DNA of 21,832 nt from an uncultured Collinsella sp. (GTDB lineage: Bacteria > Actinomycetota > Coriobacteriia > Coriobacteriales > Coriobacteriaceae), in assembly GCA_902494135.1 (NCBI GenBank), contig CABUSE010000007.1, forward strand, positions 1 through 21,832, read 5' to 3'. The notes under the pieces were generated by a model. It was not told the DNA's origin and did no database searches. It saw nothing but the letters and a program-made list of their open reading frames with translations. This document shows, piece after piece, positions 7,734-14,586 of the stretch; within the stretch, counting starts at the first letter, position 1, and each line of letters opens with the position of its first letter. The position numbers were made by a program, and so were the translations under genes.

Positions 7734-7917
7734 TCGAGGTCTAATACTTTTCCGCGAAGTGAACGGCTGTTTTTGAACCCCTGGAGCATCCGCATTTTCC
7801 AGTGGCAAAATCGCAGGATTCTAACGCCAAAACCGCAGGAAACGACGCCTTTAATGTGTCGATGCTTCAGGGGTGCGATTTCACTCGTTCACTTCTCGGA
7901 AAAGTATTAGACCTTGA
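7734..7917. repeat. 184-bp inverted-repeat element, copy A
   Basis: The ends are near-perfect inverted repeats. The left end reads TCGAGGTCTAATACTTTTCC, and the right end reads the same inward with one change in that block. Pairing continues through GAAGTGAAC and again through CCCCTG(G/A)AGCATC. The centre has two direct repeats, AAAATCGCAGGA and AAAACCGCAGGA. The same structure, clearly homologous over its full length, occurs at 12553-12735. It encodes no protein, so it resembles a MITE or a palindromic repeat mobilised in trans. Confidence 0.9.
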
Positions 7918-8006
7918 TTCTTGGCTGTTCCGAAGCCCCGTCATTTCCCTTCTCTGGAATCACGTTGGTGCGCGCGTCCGCCTGTCACCGCGACCGCGAA
8001 CGCACC

Positions 8007-8012
8007 TATAAT
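8007..8012 (+). promoter_or_regulatory. -10 box of the amber-interrupted gene
   Basis: A consensus TATAAT lies 34 bases before ATG 8047, giving a leader of about 28 bases. The -35 candidate TGTCAC (7983-7988, 18-base spacer) is weak. An AGAAAGGA ribosome site follows at about 8030-8037. Confidence 0.55.
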
Positions 8013-8046
8013 GAGACATGCTTCCCGATGAGAAAGGAATCTGGAT

Positions 8047-8739
8047 ATGGACGAAGACAAGCTCGCCGATTTGAACGATATTCAGGACTTTTTCAACCGT
8101 TCCCACAGCACTTCTGCCTCCGGAACCTTTTGCACCGAGCAGATAGACATCAAGGACTTTATTGAATGGTGCAATGATCCTTGCAACAACATTTCCGAAA
8201 ACAGCTCTCATAGTGACCCAGCCTATAAGCTGGGCAAGACCGTACGTGAGCTAAATGAACTTAATGAAAATAAGCTTAACGAAATGGAATCTGCCCTTAA
8301 AGAAGACAGATGGGATGAATGGTGCAAAGACAACATAGAAGTATCAGCAGACGATGCTGTTTTCTACCTTGTGCTTAAGTGCCGCACCGACGATTAGCGA
8401 CATTACCACTTTTACTTTGACAAAGATGCGGTTGCTGAACTCGACGCCTTTGACCCCTTTACCGAAGACGAGAATGGTAAAAAAGTTTTAGATCAGCAGT
8501 GGCACGTACTCATCTCCCTGCTCGCCTACCTCGATGTCGCCCACGCCTTAGGCAACGAACAGCACGAATATCATTGCCTTTATCCGTATCTCATTTCATA
8601 CGATAAAGGAGATTTAAACGAGGGAAAACTGCAGTTAAAGAGTAGCCTCTCGCTAAACGTCATCAAAGGCACAGACTACACCTCCGAGCCCATGATGACC
8701 TGGATAAAGGATGCGCTGGTCAAGCAGGAAGCCAAGTAA
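8047..8739 (+). pseudogene. Unknown 230-codon gene interrupted by one in-frame TAG
   Basis: The frame opens at ATG 8047 (MDEDKLADLNDIQDFF) after an AGAAAGGA ribosome site, and runs 116 codons to TAG at 8395-8397. The same frame then continues open for another 113 sense codons (RHYHFYFDKDAVAELDAFDP ... WIKDALVKQEAK) to TAA at 8737-8739. The second part has no start codon near its beginning and no ribosome site, so it cannot be an ordinary separate gene. Both halves share acidic, Asp/Glu/Lys-rich composition and more AT-rich codons than the neighbours, which suggests one acquired gene with a nonsense mutation (for example CAG or TGG to TAG). Readthrough or a base error cannot be excluded. I recognise no family; it looks soluble, with no signal peptide or membrane helix. 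Confidence 0.75.
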
Positions 8740-8771
8740 ACGAGACTGACCACACATCAGGCACGCAAAAC

Positions 8772-9533
8772 CTACTCCAGCCCTGGCCCGCTGTACTTCC
8801 CTGTCTCCGAGTCGTAGCTCAGCATGGCAACCTCGCCGTTCTTCATGACGTTCCCGTCGATGTAGTAATGGCTGGCCCCGTCATGCCAGATACCGCGATA
8901 GCCTGCGATACCCGAGACCGCCTCGGTATTGATGTGCCCGGCGATAACATCCAGATAGAACTCACGCCCCACGTAATCGGGCGGCATCATGGTTAATGAC
9001 TCGACAGACGTGCCGAGTTTCCAATCCTCCCCGGCTTCCTCGTCAACGCCGGCATGCACAAAGACCTGGCCGAAGGGGCTCTCGTAAAAGTAAGGGAGTT
9101 TGCGAACCCACGCGATGATGTCCGCGTGCTCGGCCTTTATGCGCTCAACCGTATAGGCGTAGGCCTCCTCGAACTTCCTGAGCCTCAACAGGTGCTTAAC
9201 GTGTTTGAATGCCTCGGCGTCTAAGAAGCTCTTGGCCGTTGCCAGATTGCTGTCGGCAAGTATCCATGCCTGTGTAAAATTAAGGTCCTTCACCTCGTCA
9301 ATGTACTCGAGAAACATCTCCTCGTGGTTGCCGCGCAGCGCCACGACGCGATCGCCGTAGCGCTTTTGCAGGTCCATGACGAGCTCGAAGACCCCGAGTG
9401 AATCGGGGCCTCGGTCGCAGTAGTCGCCAAGCAAAACCAGCTTGGAGTCCTCGGCATCGAGGTCGACGGTGGAAAGCGATGCCTTAAAGGCGTCCAAGCA
9501 CCCGTGAATGTCGCTCGTAGCGTAGATATGCAC
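8772..9533 (-). CDS. PPP-type serine/threonine phosphatase-like metallophosphatase
   Basis: The 253-residue protein contains the full phosphoprotein phosphatase set in order: SDIHGC, GDYCDRGPDS, RGNHEEMF, VFVHAGV and IAGHINTE. GDxxDRG and GNHE bind the two metals. Bacterial relatives include PrpE, PphA and ApaH-like enzymes acting on phosphoproteins or nucleotides; which applies here is not clear. A poorly conserved insert of about 75 residues follows GNHEE. I prefer the GTG start at 9531-9533, because GGGGG lies 6 bases upstream and SDIHGC then falls at residues 7-12. An upstream extension to 9617 is non-conserved in character and lacks a ribosome site. It is convergent with the interrupted gene, 32 bases apart. 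Confidence 0.9.
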   Translation of the reverse strand: MHIYATSDIHGCLDAFKASLSTVDLDAEDSKLVLLGDYCDRGPDSLGVFELVMDLQKRYGDRVVALRGNHEEMFLEYIDEVKDLNFTQAWILADSNLATAKSFLDAEAFKHVKHLLRLRKFEEAYAYTVERIKAEHADIIAWVRKLPYFYESPFGQVFVHAGVDEEAGEDWKLGTSVESLTMMPPDYVGREFYLDVIAGHINTEAVSGIAGYRGIWHDGASHYYIDGNVMKNGEVAMLSYDSETGKYSGPGLE

Positions 9534-9911
9534 GTATGACCCCCTGTTTGCGTCGGGACCCCACTCGTTTGTGCCATGCGGCGCGGCGGCCCCTCTGATT
9601 TCGCGGGCGCCGGGCAACCTTGTCCCGTCACGCCCCTCAACAAGATTAAAAGTATATCTCGCCGTGCGGACACAAATTTACGCCTGAGCTCCGAGCGCCC
9701 CGTGTACGTTCGCCCAGAGGGACAGCCTTCCCCACCGCCACCCAAAAACTCATCCAACATTAATCTTGGCTCAAGAATCGCTTAATCTATAACCTGCACT
9801 ATAGAGTTCGACCAAGGGCGGGGCGGCGCCGCGCAACGCAGGCCACCGAACGCAACGCTCGCGCCCGGGCAGATCGCCCGGCGTCGCGCCCATCGAACGA
9901 AAGGACAGGTC
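9534..9911. other. Divergent intergenic region
   Basis: No gene is supported in these 378 bases. The middle (9640-9790) is noticeably AT-richer than the surroundings and should hold promoters in both directions. The right part (9805-9911) is a GC-rich leader for the DUF4342 gene with no obvious stable hairpin that I could verify. Confidence 0.5.
9766..9793 (+). promoter_or_regulatory. Probable promoter of the DUF4342-regulator-kinase operon
   Basis: TTGGCT (9766-9771) and TATAAC (9788-9793) are separated by 16 bases. Initiation near 9800 would leave a leader of about 110 bases. A second -10-like TATAGA lies at 9800-9805, so the exact start is uncertain. Confidence 0.4.
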
Positions 9912-10454
9912 ATGGACGACCTCGAAAAAGTTGAAACCATCCGCACCAAGTGCAACGTGAGCTACACCGACGCCAAAGCCGCGCTCGACGCCGCCGACGG
10001 CAACGTTCTGGACGCCATCATTTGGCTCGAGTCGCAGGGCAAGACCCAGACCACGTCGGCGCACGCCGCCACCGAGCCCGAGTCGGTCGATGAGCCCTCG
10101 GCCGAGATGGTCGCTGCGCAGGTCGCCTACGAAAAGTCGAGTGAAAAGACCGACTTCTCCAAGAAGATGGACAGCGTGTGGGAGTACCTCAAAAAGCTCT
10201 TCCGCCTGAGCCTGGAGACCAAGTTTGTCGCTACGCGCCGCGACGCCATCATCCTCAACATTCCCATCCTGATCCCCATCGTCGCCCTGTTTGCCTGGGG
10301 CGCCACGATATGGCTGATGCTGCTCGGCCTGTTTTTTGGCATGCGGTACCGCATCGATAGCGACGGCGACGTGCCCGGCAGTATCAACAACCTGATGGAT
10401 CACGCCGCCGATGCCGCGGACGACATCAAACAAAATCTGAACGACGACAAGTAA
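9912..10454 (+). CDS. UBA-like / DUF4342 membrane-associated protein
   Basis: The 180-residue protein begins with a UBA/TS-N-like three-helix domain (MDDLEKVETIRTKCNVSYTD ... GNVLDAIIWLE, residues 1-40) of the kind found in EF-Ts and in DUF4342 proteins. An acidic, Ala/Glu-rich linker (about 42-75) leads to an amphipathic segment, then a DUF4342-like hydrophobic region (PILIPIVALFAWGATIWLMLLGLFFG, about 117-142; positions approximate) and an acidic tail. Known DUF4342 proteins have no assigned function. AAAGGACAGG before ATG 9912 is a good ribosome site. The stop codon is 18 bases before the response regulator gene on the same strand, so it is probably cotranscribed with, and perhaps senses or modulates, the two-component pair. 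Confidence 0.8.
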   Translation: MDDLEKVETIRTKCNVSYTDAKAALDAADGNVLDAIIWLESQGKTQTTSAHAATEPESVDEPSAEMVAAQVAYEKSSEKTDFSKKMDSVWEYLKKLFRLSLETKFVATRRDAIILNIPILIPIVALFAWGATIWLMLLGLFFGMRYRIDSDGDVPGSINNLMDHAADAADDIKQNLNDDK

Positions 10455-10472
10455 TCGCAGACGGGGGCATGC

Positions 10473-11258
10473 ATGGCACGGATTCTGATCGTAGAGGACG
10501 AGGAGAAAATCGCCCGCTTTGTGACGCTCGAGCTGGAGCACGAGGGCTACCAGGTGGAGCACGCCGCCGACGGCCGCACCGCCGTGGACCTGGCGCTGGA
10601 ACGCGACTACGACTTGATTCTGCTCGATGTGCTGTTGCCGCAGCTCAACGGCATGGAGGTCCTGCGGCGTGTCCGCAAGCACAAGGATGTGCCGGTGATC
10701 ATGGTCACCGCGCGCGATGCCGTGATGGACAAGGTTGCCGGGCTCGATGCCGGTGCCGACGATTACCTGACCAAGCCGTTTGCGATTGAGGAGCTATTCG
10801 CGCGGATCCGCGTGGCGTTGAAGCGCACGGAGGCCGTGCGGGCGGCTTCGGGCGTTGGTGGTTCCGGCGGCGGGGCGAGTATGGGGGGCGGCGCAGCCGG
10901 GAACGCCGCTGCGATGCCCCCGGCCAGCGGCGCGGCCCAGGCCGCTGCCACGCCCTCCCCCGCCACGCTCACCGTTGACTCGGTCGCACTCGATCCCGAC
11001 CGCCGCGAGGTTATGGTCGGCAGCTCACCCATCGTGCTGACCGCCCGCGAGTTCGACGTCCTCGCCCTGCTTATGGCGCATGCCGGCACCGTGCTCACGC
11101 GTGAGCGCATCGCGCACAAGGCGCTGGGCTACGAATACGTGGGCGACACCAACAACGTCGACGTACACATCGCGCACTTGCGCGCCAAGATCGAAGACGC
11201 TGGCGGTGCCCGCATCATCCAAACCGTGCGCGGGGTGGGCTATGTCTGTCGCGCGTAA
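10473..11258 (+). CDS. OmpR-family response regulator
   Basis: This 261-residue DNA-binding regulator has a receiver domain (residues 1-118) with acidic pocket Glu8/Asp9, phospho-acceptor Asp52, Thr79 and Lys101. The C-terminal winged helix (about 165-261) shows LTAREFDVLALLMAHAG, LTRERIAHKALGYEY and NVDVHIAHLRAKIED, ending TVRGVGYVCRA. The linker between them is unusually long, about 45 residues of Gly, Ala, Ser and Pro (GGSGGGASMGGGAAG and onward); most OmpR-type regulators have 5-25. GGGGG lies 5 bases before ATG 10473. The 3' end overlaps the kinase gene by 17 bases, pointing to translational coupling. Its target genes cannot be read from this window. Confidence 0.95.
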   Translation: MARILIVEDEEKIARFVTLELEHEGYQVEHAADGRTAVDLALERDYDLILLDVLLPQLNGMEVLRRVRKHKDVPVIMVTARDAVMDKVAGLDAGADDYLTKPFAIEELFARIRVALKRTEAVRAASGVGGSGGGASMGGGAAGNAAAMPPASGAAQAAATPSPATLTVDSVALDPDRREVMVGSSPIVLTAREFDVLALLMAHAGTVLTRERIAHKALGYEYVGDTNNVDVHIAHLRAKIEDAGGARIIQTVRGVGYVCRA

Positions 11259-12537
11259 CGCCGAAACCAAGCGCGTCACTTCCATCGCCCGCGCCATCAA
11301 CTGGAGCTATATGTGGCGCCGCCTGATGAGCTACGTCTGGCTCGATCTGTTGCTGGTAGTGATTGCGGCGGCGATCCTCGTCTATGGATACAACCAGACG
11401 CTGCCCGACGGCACGTTTACCGCAGGATGGATCCCCGGCGCCACCGTTCACGCCATGTCACTGACGCCTGCGCGCGGCTGGGACCTGACAACGCTCACCT
11501 ATACTGTCAAGCTTGCGCATACCACCAAGACCTTCCCCCTCGCGCAGGACCTCGTCACGCTATGGCCTCTCTACCTTGTCGTTGTAGGCTGGCAGGTCAT
11601 CAGCGTGCTCAACATGCTCGGCGGTGCCCGACGCGTACGCCGCACCATGGCACCGCTCAACGACCTGGCACTGCGCGTGGACGAGCTCGGCCGCATGCAG
11701 CTCTCCGGCGGCAAGATGGAAACGCTGGAGCAGGCCATCGATCGAGCGAGCGTCGACTCGCCGAATGTCACCACCGGCGACGCCGACCTGGCGAGCATCG
11801 AGGTCGCACTCAACCGTCTGCTGCGTCAGATGCAAGAGGCCAAACTGCAGCAGATGCGCTTTGTCAACGACGCGAGTCACGAACTGCGCACACCCATCGC
11901 GGTGATTCAGGGCTACGTAAACATGCTCGACCGCTGGGGCAAGGACGACCCAGCCGTGCTGGCGGAGTCCATCGCCTCGCTCAAGGCCGAAAGCGAGCAC
12001 ATGCAGGAGCTCGTGGAACAACTGCTGTTTTTGGCACGCGGCGATGCCGGCCGCACCGCGCTGCATCGTGTGGATACCAATCTGGCAGCGCTCGTCGGAG
12101 AGGTATGCGAAGAATCGCAGATGATCGATACCGGGCACACGTATCGGCTGGCTTTTGACGCCGCATTTGCCAGCGACCCGCGCTGCGACGCGTCCGTCGA
12201 TGTCGCGCTCGTAAAGCAAGCTCTGCGCGTGATTGTGCAAAACGCCGCCAAGTACTCGGGTGCAGGAACGACCGTCACGTTTGCCGTAACGCCCGATGTG
12301 GGCACGGGCGCGATCGACATAAGTGTTGAGGACGAGGGCATCGGCATGAACCAGGAATCCGCAGCTCACGCGTTTGAACGGTTCTATCGCGCCGACAACG
12401 CACGCGATGCCGGCGCGCAGGGCTCGGGCCTGGGGCTTGCCATCGCCAAGTGGATCGTCGATAGCCACGGCGGCGTCATCGGCGTGACCTCGGTCGAAGG
12501 CGTCGGCAGCCGCTTTACGATTCGCCTGCCGCGGTAG
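11242..12537 (+). CDS. Membrane sensor histidine kinase (HisKA type)
   Basis: I start the 431-residue kinase at ATG 11242, overlapping the regulator by 17 bases; ATG 11311, with GGAG just upstream, is an alternative. Two membrane helices (VWLDLLLVVIAAAILVYGY and LWPLYLVVVGWQVISVL) bracket an extracytoplasmic loop of about 60 residues. A short HAMP-like linker follows. The dimerisation domain carries the H-box FVNDASHELRTPIAVIQGY with phospho-acceptor His213. The ATPase domain shows the N-box (ALRVIVQNAAKYSG), G1 box (VEDEGIGM), F box (AFERFYRAD) and G2 region (GSGLGLAIAKWIVDSHGG). It should phosphorylate Asp52 of the adjacent regulator. The loop has no recognisable sensory domain, so the signal is unknown. 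Repeat element B starts 15 bases after its stop. Confidence 0.95.
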   Translation: MSVARNAETKRVTSIARAINWSYMWRRLMSYVWLDLLLVVIAAAILVYGYNQTLPDGTFTAGWIPGATVHAMSLTPARGWDLTTLTYTVKLAHTTKTFPLAQDLVTLWPLYLVVVGWQVISVLNMLGGARRVRRTMAPLNDLALRVDELGRMQLSGGKMETLEQAIDRASVDSPNVTTGDADLASIEVALNRLLRQMQEAKLQQMRFVNDASHELRTPIAVIQGYVNMLDRWGKDDPAVLAESIASLKAESEHMQELVEQLLFLARGDAGRTALHRVDTNLAALVGEVCEESQMIDTGHTYRLAFDAAFASDPRCDASVDVALVKQALRVIVQNAAKYSGAGTTVTFAVTPDVGTGAIDISVEDEGIGMNQESAAHAFERFYRADNARDAGAQGSGLGLAIAKWIVDSHGGVIGVTSVEGVGSRFTIRLPR

Positions 12538-12552
12538 GGGCACCCGCGCGAA

Positions 12553-12735
12553 TCGAGGTCTAATACTTTTCCGCGAAGTGAACGTCTGTTTTTGGGCCCC
12601 TGAAGCATCCACATTTTTCGTCGGCAAAATCGCAGGATTCCAGCATCGAAACCGCAGGAAACGATGCCCTTAAAGTGTCGATGCTTCGGGGGTCCGATTT
12701 AGCTCTTTCACTTCTCGGAAAAGTATTAGACTTCA
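12553..12735. repeat. 183-bp inverted-repeat element, copy B
   Basis: This is homologous to 7734-7917 end to end: TCGAGGTCTAATACTTTTCC at the left, GGAAAAGTATTAGA at the right, and the same central direct repeats (AAAATCGCAGGA, AAACCGCAGGA). Arms pair with each other as in copy A. The two copies differ at scattered positions, so they are not a recent duplication. It lies right after the histidine kinase gene and could also end that transcript. Confidence 0.9.
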
Positions 12736-12770
12736 GTTTTTTGGCTGTCGCAAAAGTCGATCCCTCGGCA

Positions 12771-12803
12771 TAAAAAAGGGATAAGGCCATGCGGCCCTAT
12801 CCC
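12771..12803 (-). terminator. Terminator of the IIB-VOC operon
   Basis: GGGATAAGGCC pairs with GGCCCTATCCC around loop ATGC, with one A-C mismatch. On the minus strand the stem is followed by six T residues. It lies 28 bases beyond the VOC stop codon. Confidence 0.85.
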
Positions 12804-12831
12804 TATTTGCTAGCTATAAGCAGCTTGTACG

Positions 12832-13206
12832 CTACTCGCGGCACAGGTGCACGGCGAAGCCGGCGAACTCGCGCTTAAAGTACACGAGCTTGGTGCCACC
12901 GTCAGGTAGCAGAGCACGCGACTCCTCGTTAACCTCGAGCCCGCGCTCGGCAAACCACTTCTCGGCCGCATCGATGTCGTTGACGGCAAAGCCGATGTGA
13001 CCCTTGGTGCCACGACCGTTCTGTTTCATGATCTCGACCAGCGAATCGTTAAAGTACGAAACCGGGGTCTCGATGACGGGCAGGCCCATCATCGTCGAGA
13101 ACAGCTCCGCGATCTCCAGGGCGTCTGCCGGGTCGGTGGCGTTAATGCCCACATGGGCGACGCGCATGCCAAAGAGCTCGACCGGATTGGCGTTCTGCTC
13201 ACTCAT
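12832..13206 (-). CDS. VOC-family protein, KDPG-aldolase-associated type
   Basis: This is a 124-residue single VOC (glyoxalase-fold) protein. Its core reads HVGINATDPADALEIAELFS, GHIGFAVNDIDAAEKWFAERG and EFAGFAVHLCRE. From memory, this closely resembles the C-terminal VOC domain fused to some Lachnospiraceae 2-dehydro-3-deoxyphosphogluconate aldolases, which share GHIGIN at the start, GHIA in the middle and IAGFAIHL at the end. Metal-ligand candidates are His residues in HVGIN and GHIG and the Glu/His near the C-terminus. I start at ATG 13204-13206. Its ribosome site is weak (AGG about 10 bases away), but the IIB stop is only 11 bases upstream, so coupling is likely. The substrate is unknown; a role in sugar-acid catabolism is inference. 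Confidence 0.8.
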   Translation of the reverse strand: MSEQNANPVELFGMRVAHVGINATDPADALEIAELFSTMMGLPVIETPVSYFNDSLVEIMKQNGRGTKGHIGFAVNDIDAAEKWFAERGLEVNEESRALLPDGGTKLVYFKREFAGFAVHLCRE

Positions 13207-13217
13207 ACAGTCAGCGC

Positions 13218-13505
13218 CTACTGAGCCATGACGTCGAGAACGGCCTTCTCGGCAGCGACGCGGTTCATGCCGGTCATGAAGGGCACGCCGCTCACGTACG
13301 GGCAGGTGAGGCCCTCGGGGGCAACGGTGGTGGCGATCAGCAGGTCGGCGCCCTCGTCGCAAGCGTCCTTGGCCTCGGAGATGGCGCACTGCACGATCTC
13401 GTACTTGTCGGCGTAACCGTTGGCGTCGAGCAGGGTGGCGACCTTCTGGGCAACAAGCGTGGAAGTAGCAGCGCCAGCACCGCAAGCCAAAACGATCTTC
13501 TTCAT
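13218..13505 (-). CDS. PTS galactitol-type EIIB component (orphan)
   Basis: This 95-residue cytoplasmic protein begins MKKIVLACGAGAATSTLVAQ. The CGAGAATST loop with Cys8 is the phosphocysteine site of the lactose/galactitol (GatB-like) EIIB class, which passes phosphate from EIIA to the sugar. Length and fold pattern (alternating strand-helix) are normal. GGGAG lies about 9 bases before ATG 13503-13505. No EIIA or EIIC gene is adjacent: upstream is a divergent gene, downstream only the VOC gene. So it must work with components encoded elsewhere, or in a regulatory role. A minus-strand TACACT (13540-13545) is a possible -10 box. Confidence 0.88.
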   Translation of the reverse strand: MKKIVLACGAGAATSTLVAQKVATLLDANGYADKYEIVQCAISEAKDACDEGADLLIATTVAPEGLTCPYVSGVPFMTGMNRVAAEKAVLDVMAQ

Positions 13506-13607
13506 AGGTAGTGTCTCCCTTCATGGTTTACTTTAGGTAAGTGTACCGCAGCGAGCGATGGCGCTCAGCCTCGATGCGCTTTTGTGCCAGTTTGCTTGCA
13601 CGCTGCG

Positions 13608-13613
13608 TATAAT
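13608..13613 (+). promoter_or_regulatory. -10 box for the membrane-anchored helical-repeat gene
   Basis: A consensus TATAAT lies 55 bases before ATG 13669, with a plausible but weak -35 (GTGCCA, 13584-13589, 18-base spacer). It lies in the divergent region shared with the PTS IIB gene. Confidence 0.45.
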
Positions 13614-13668
13614 ACATCTAGCACGCATTGTCATACCGCTTGTTTTACGAGCGACTGAGGAGCTCAAT

Positions 13669-14292
13669 ATGCCCGATTCCCGCACACTCTGGACCGCCGT
13701 CGTCATTATTTGTATCGCCATATCGGTGTTCTTTAGCGTAAAAAAACGCACCATGTTTAAACGCCTGCAGCAGCTTATGGCCGCTAAGCAGTGGGACGAG
13801 TTCGATCGCTTGCTCGACAGCAAGTTCACCAGCATGCTGTACCCGCGCTACAATCGCGACTACCTGCGCCTGAACTCCTATCTGCTGCGCGAGGACCACA
13901 AGCGCGCCGACGAGATGTTCGATTTGCTGCTGGGGCTCAACCTGCCCAAAATGCAGCGCGTCGACCTGGTAATCAAAGCTTTTAACTACTACGTTGGTCA
14001 GGAGAACCGCAAGAAGTCCAAGGAGCTGCTGCACGAGATCAAAGGCTTTGAGGGCGGCCAGGCCGAGGCAGTCGCGCACGAATGCCAACTGATGTACGAC
14101 ACGATGATCCTCAAGCGCCACAACGACATTCCCGAGCTGGAGCGCATGCTCGAGGAGGCCGGCGACGATAAGGTTAAGGGTTGCCGCCTGGAGTACCTGT
14201 TGGCCCTACAGTACAAGAACAAGGGCGACGAGGCCAAGTTTGCCGAGTACCTGGAAAAGTCGGGCCGGCACTCGATGGCTGTCAACGCGTAA
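13669..14292 (+). CDS. Membrane-anchored TPR-like protein of unknown function
   Basis: The 207-residue protein starts MPDSRTLW, with GAGGAG 6 bases before ATG 13669. One N-terminal membrane helix (WTAVVIICIAISVFFSV, about residues 8-24) is followed by a basic KKR, so the rest should be cytoplasmic. The remainder is all-helical with TPR-like spacing (FKRLQQLMAAKQWDEFDRLL; NSYLLREDHKRADEMFDLLL; AEYLEKSGRHS), suggesting a scaffold or protein-binding role. I do not recognise a named family. A start at 13558 is possible in frame but adds a segment that lies across the promoter. The stop is 31 bases before tRNA-Leu. Confidence 0.75.
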   Translation: MPDSRTLWTAVVIICIAISVFFSVKKRTMFKRLQQLMAAKQWDEFDRLLDSKFTSMLYPRYNRDYLRLNSYLLREDHKRADEMFDLLLGLNLPKMQRVDLVIKAFNYYVGQENRKKSKELLHEIKGFEGGQAEAVAHECQLMYDTMILKRHNDIPELERMLEEAGDDKVKGCRLEYLLALQYKNKGDEAKFAEYLEKSGRHSMAVNA

Positions 14293-14323
14293 CGGGCGGC
14301 TTGTGCTAGACTTCTAGTCTCAC

Positions 14324-14408
14324 GGGGGCGTGGCGGAATTGGCATACGCAGGAGACTTAAAATCTCTCGCCGCAAGGATTGTGGGTTCGAGTCCCACCGC
14401 CCCTACCA
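14324..14408 (+). tRNA. tRNA-Leu (UAA anticodon)
   Basis: The 85-base gene folds as a class II tRNA. The acceptor GGGGGCG pairs with CGCCCCT (first pair is G-U), discriminator A73 and encoded CCA follow, and the anticodon loop is CTTAAAA with anticodon TAA. There is a long variable arm, and the T arm is GTGGG-TTCGAGT-CCCAC. It reads UUA, and UUG by wobble, which are rare codons in GC-rich genomes. A TAGACT -10-like box lies at 14307-14312. Confidence 0.95.
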
Positions 14409-14475
14409 CGTATTGTTTACGAGCCCGTGTCCCTTTGGGATGCGGGCTCGTTTCTTTTGAACGCCGGTGGGGCTC
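14391..14475 (+). repeat. 85-bp direct repeat, copy 1 (tRNA-Leu 3' end plus terminator)
   Basis: The unit starts with the last 18 bases of tRNA-Leu (GTCCCACCGCCCCTACCA) and continues through the terminator to GGCTC at 14475. It recurs exactly 196 bp downstream with about a dozen differences. Confidence 0.9.
14419..14458 (+). terminator. Terminator after tRNA-Leu
   Basis: ACGAGCCCG pairs with CGGGCTCGT, with an inner TCCC/GGGA stem, followed by TTTCTTTT. A second, slightly decayed copy lies at 14615-14654. Confidence 0.85.
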
Positions 14476-14586
14476 GAACCCGCGAGAGGGCGAGCGTCAA
14501 GCGGACGCGCAGCGTCCGCAGCGAGCCGGCGAGGGCGCCGGCAGGCGGCCGAAGCCGGTGCGGATTTGCGCAGCAAATACGCGGAC
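14476..14586 (+). other. GC-rich cluster of tight hairpins between the repeat copies
   Basis: Five small stems lie almost end to end: CTCG/CGAG (14473-14486), GCGGACGC-GCA-GCGTCCGC (14501-14519), GCCGGCG-AGGG-CGCCGGC (14525-14542), CGGC-CGAA-GCCG (14546-14557) and ATTTGC-GCA-GCAAAT (14564-14578). The last is extended by GCG/CGC outside a mismatch. No coding function is evident. The density of perfect stems suggests a structured RNA or a repeat selected as DNA hairpins. Confidence 0.6.

Larger units (their letters stand above)
7575..8046. other. Intergenic stretch containing repeat element A
   Basis: No gene is supported here. The left part (7575-7733) shows nothing recognisable. Element A occupies 7734-7917, and a -10 box for the next gene lies at 8007-8012. 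Confidence 0.6.

Noticed and set aside
8395..8397. Recoding of TAG as pyrrolysine or by a suppressor tRNA
   Set aside because: Nothing in the window supports it, other genes here also end in TAG normally (purH, kinase, hisE), and a simple nonsense mutation explains the data.
7734..12735. Repeats A and B as a composite transposon around the intervening genes
   Set aside because: The interval holds ordinary genes in several operons, neither repeat encodes a transposase, and the copies are diverged.
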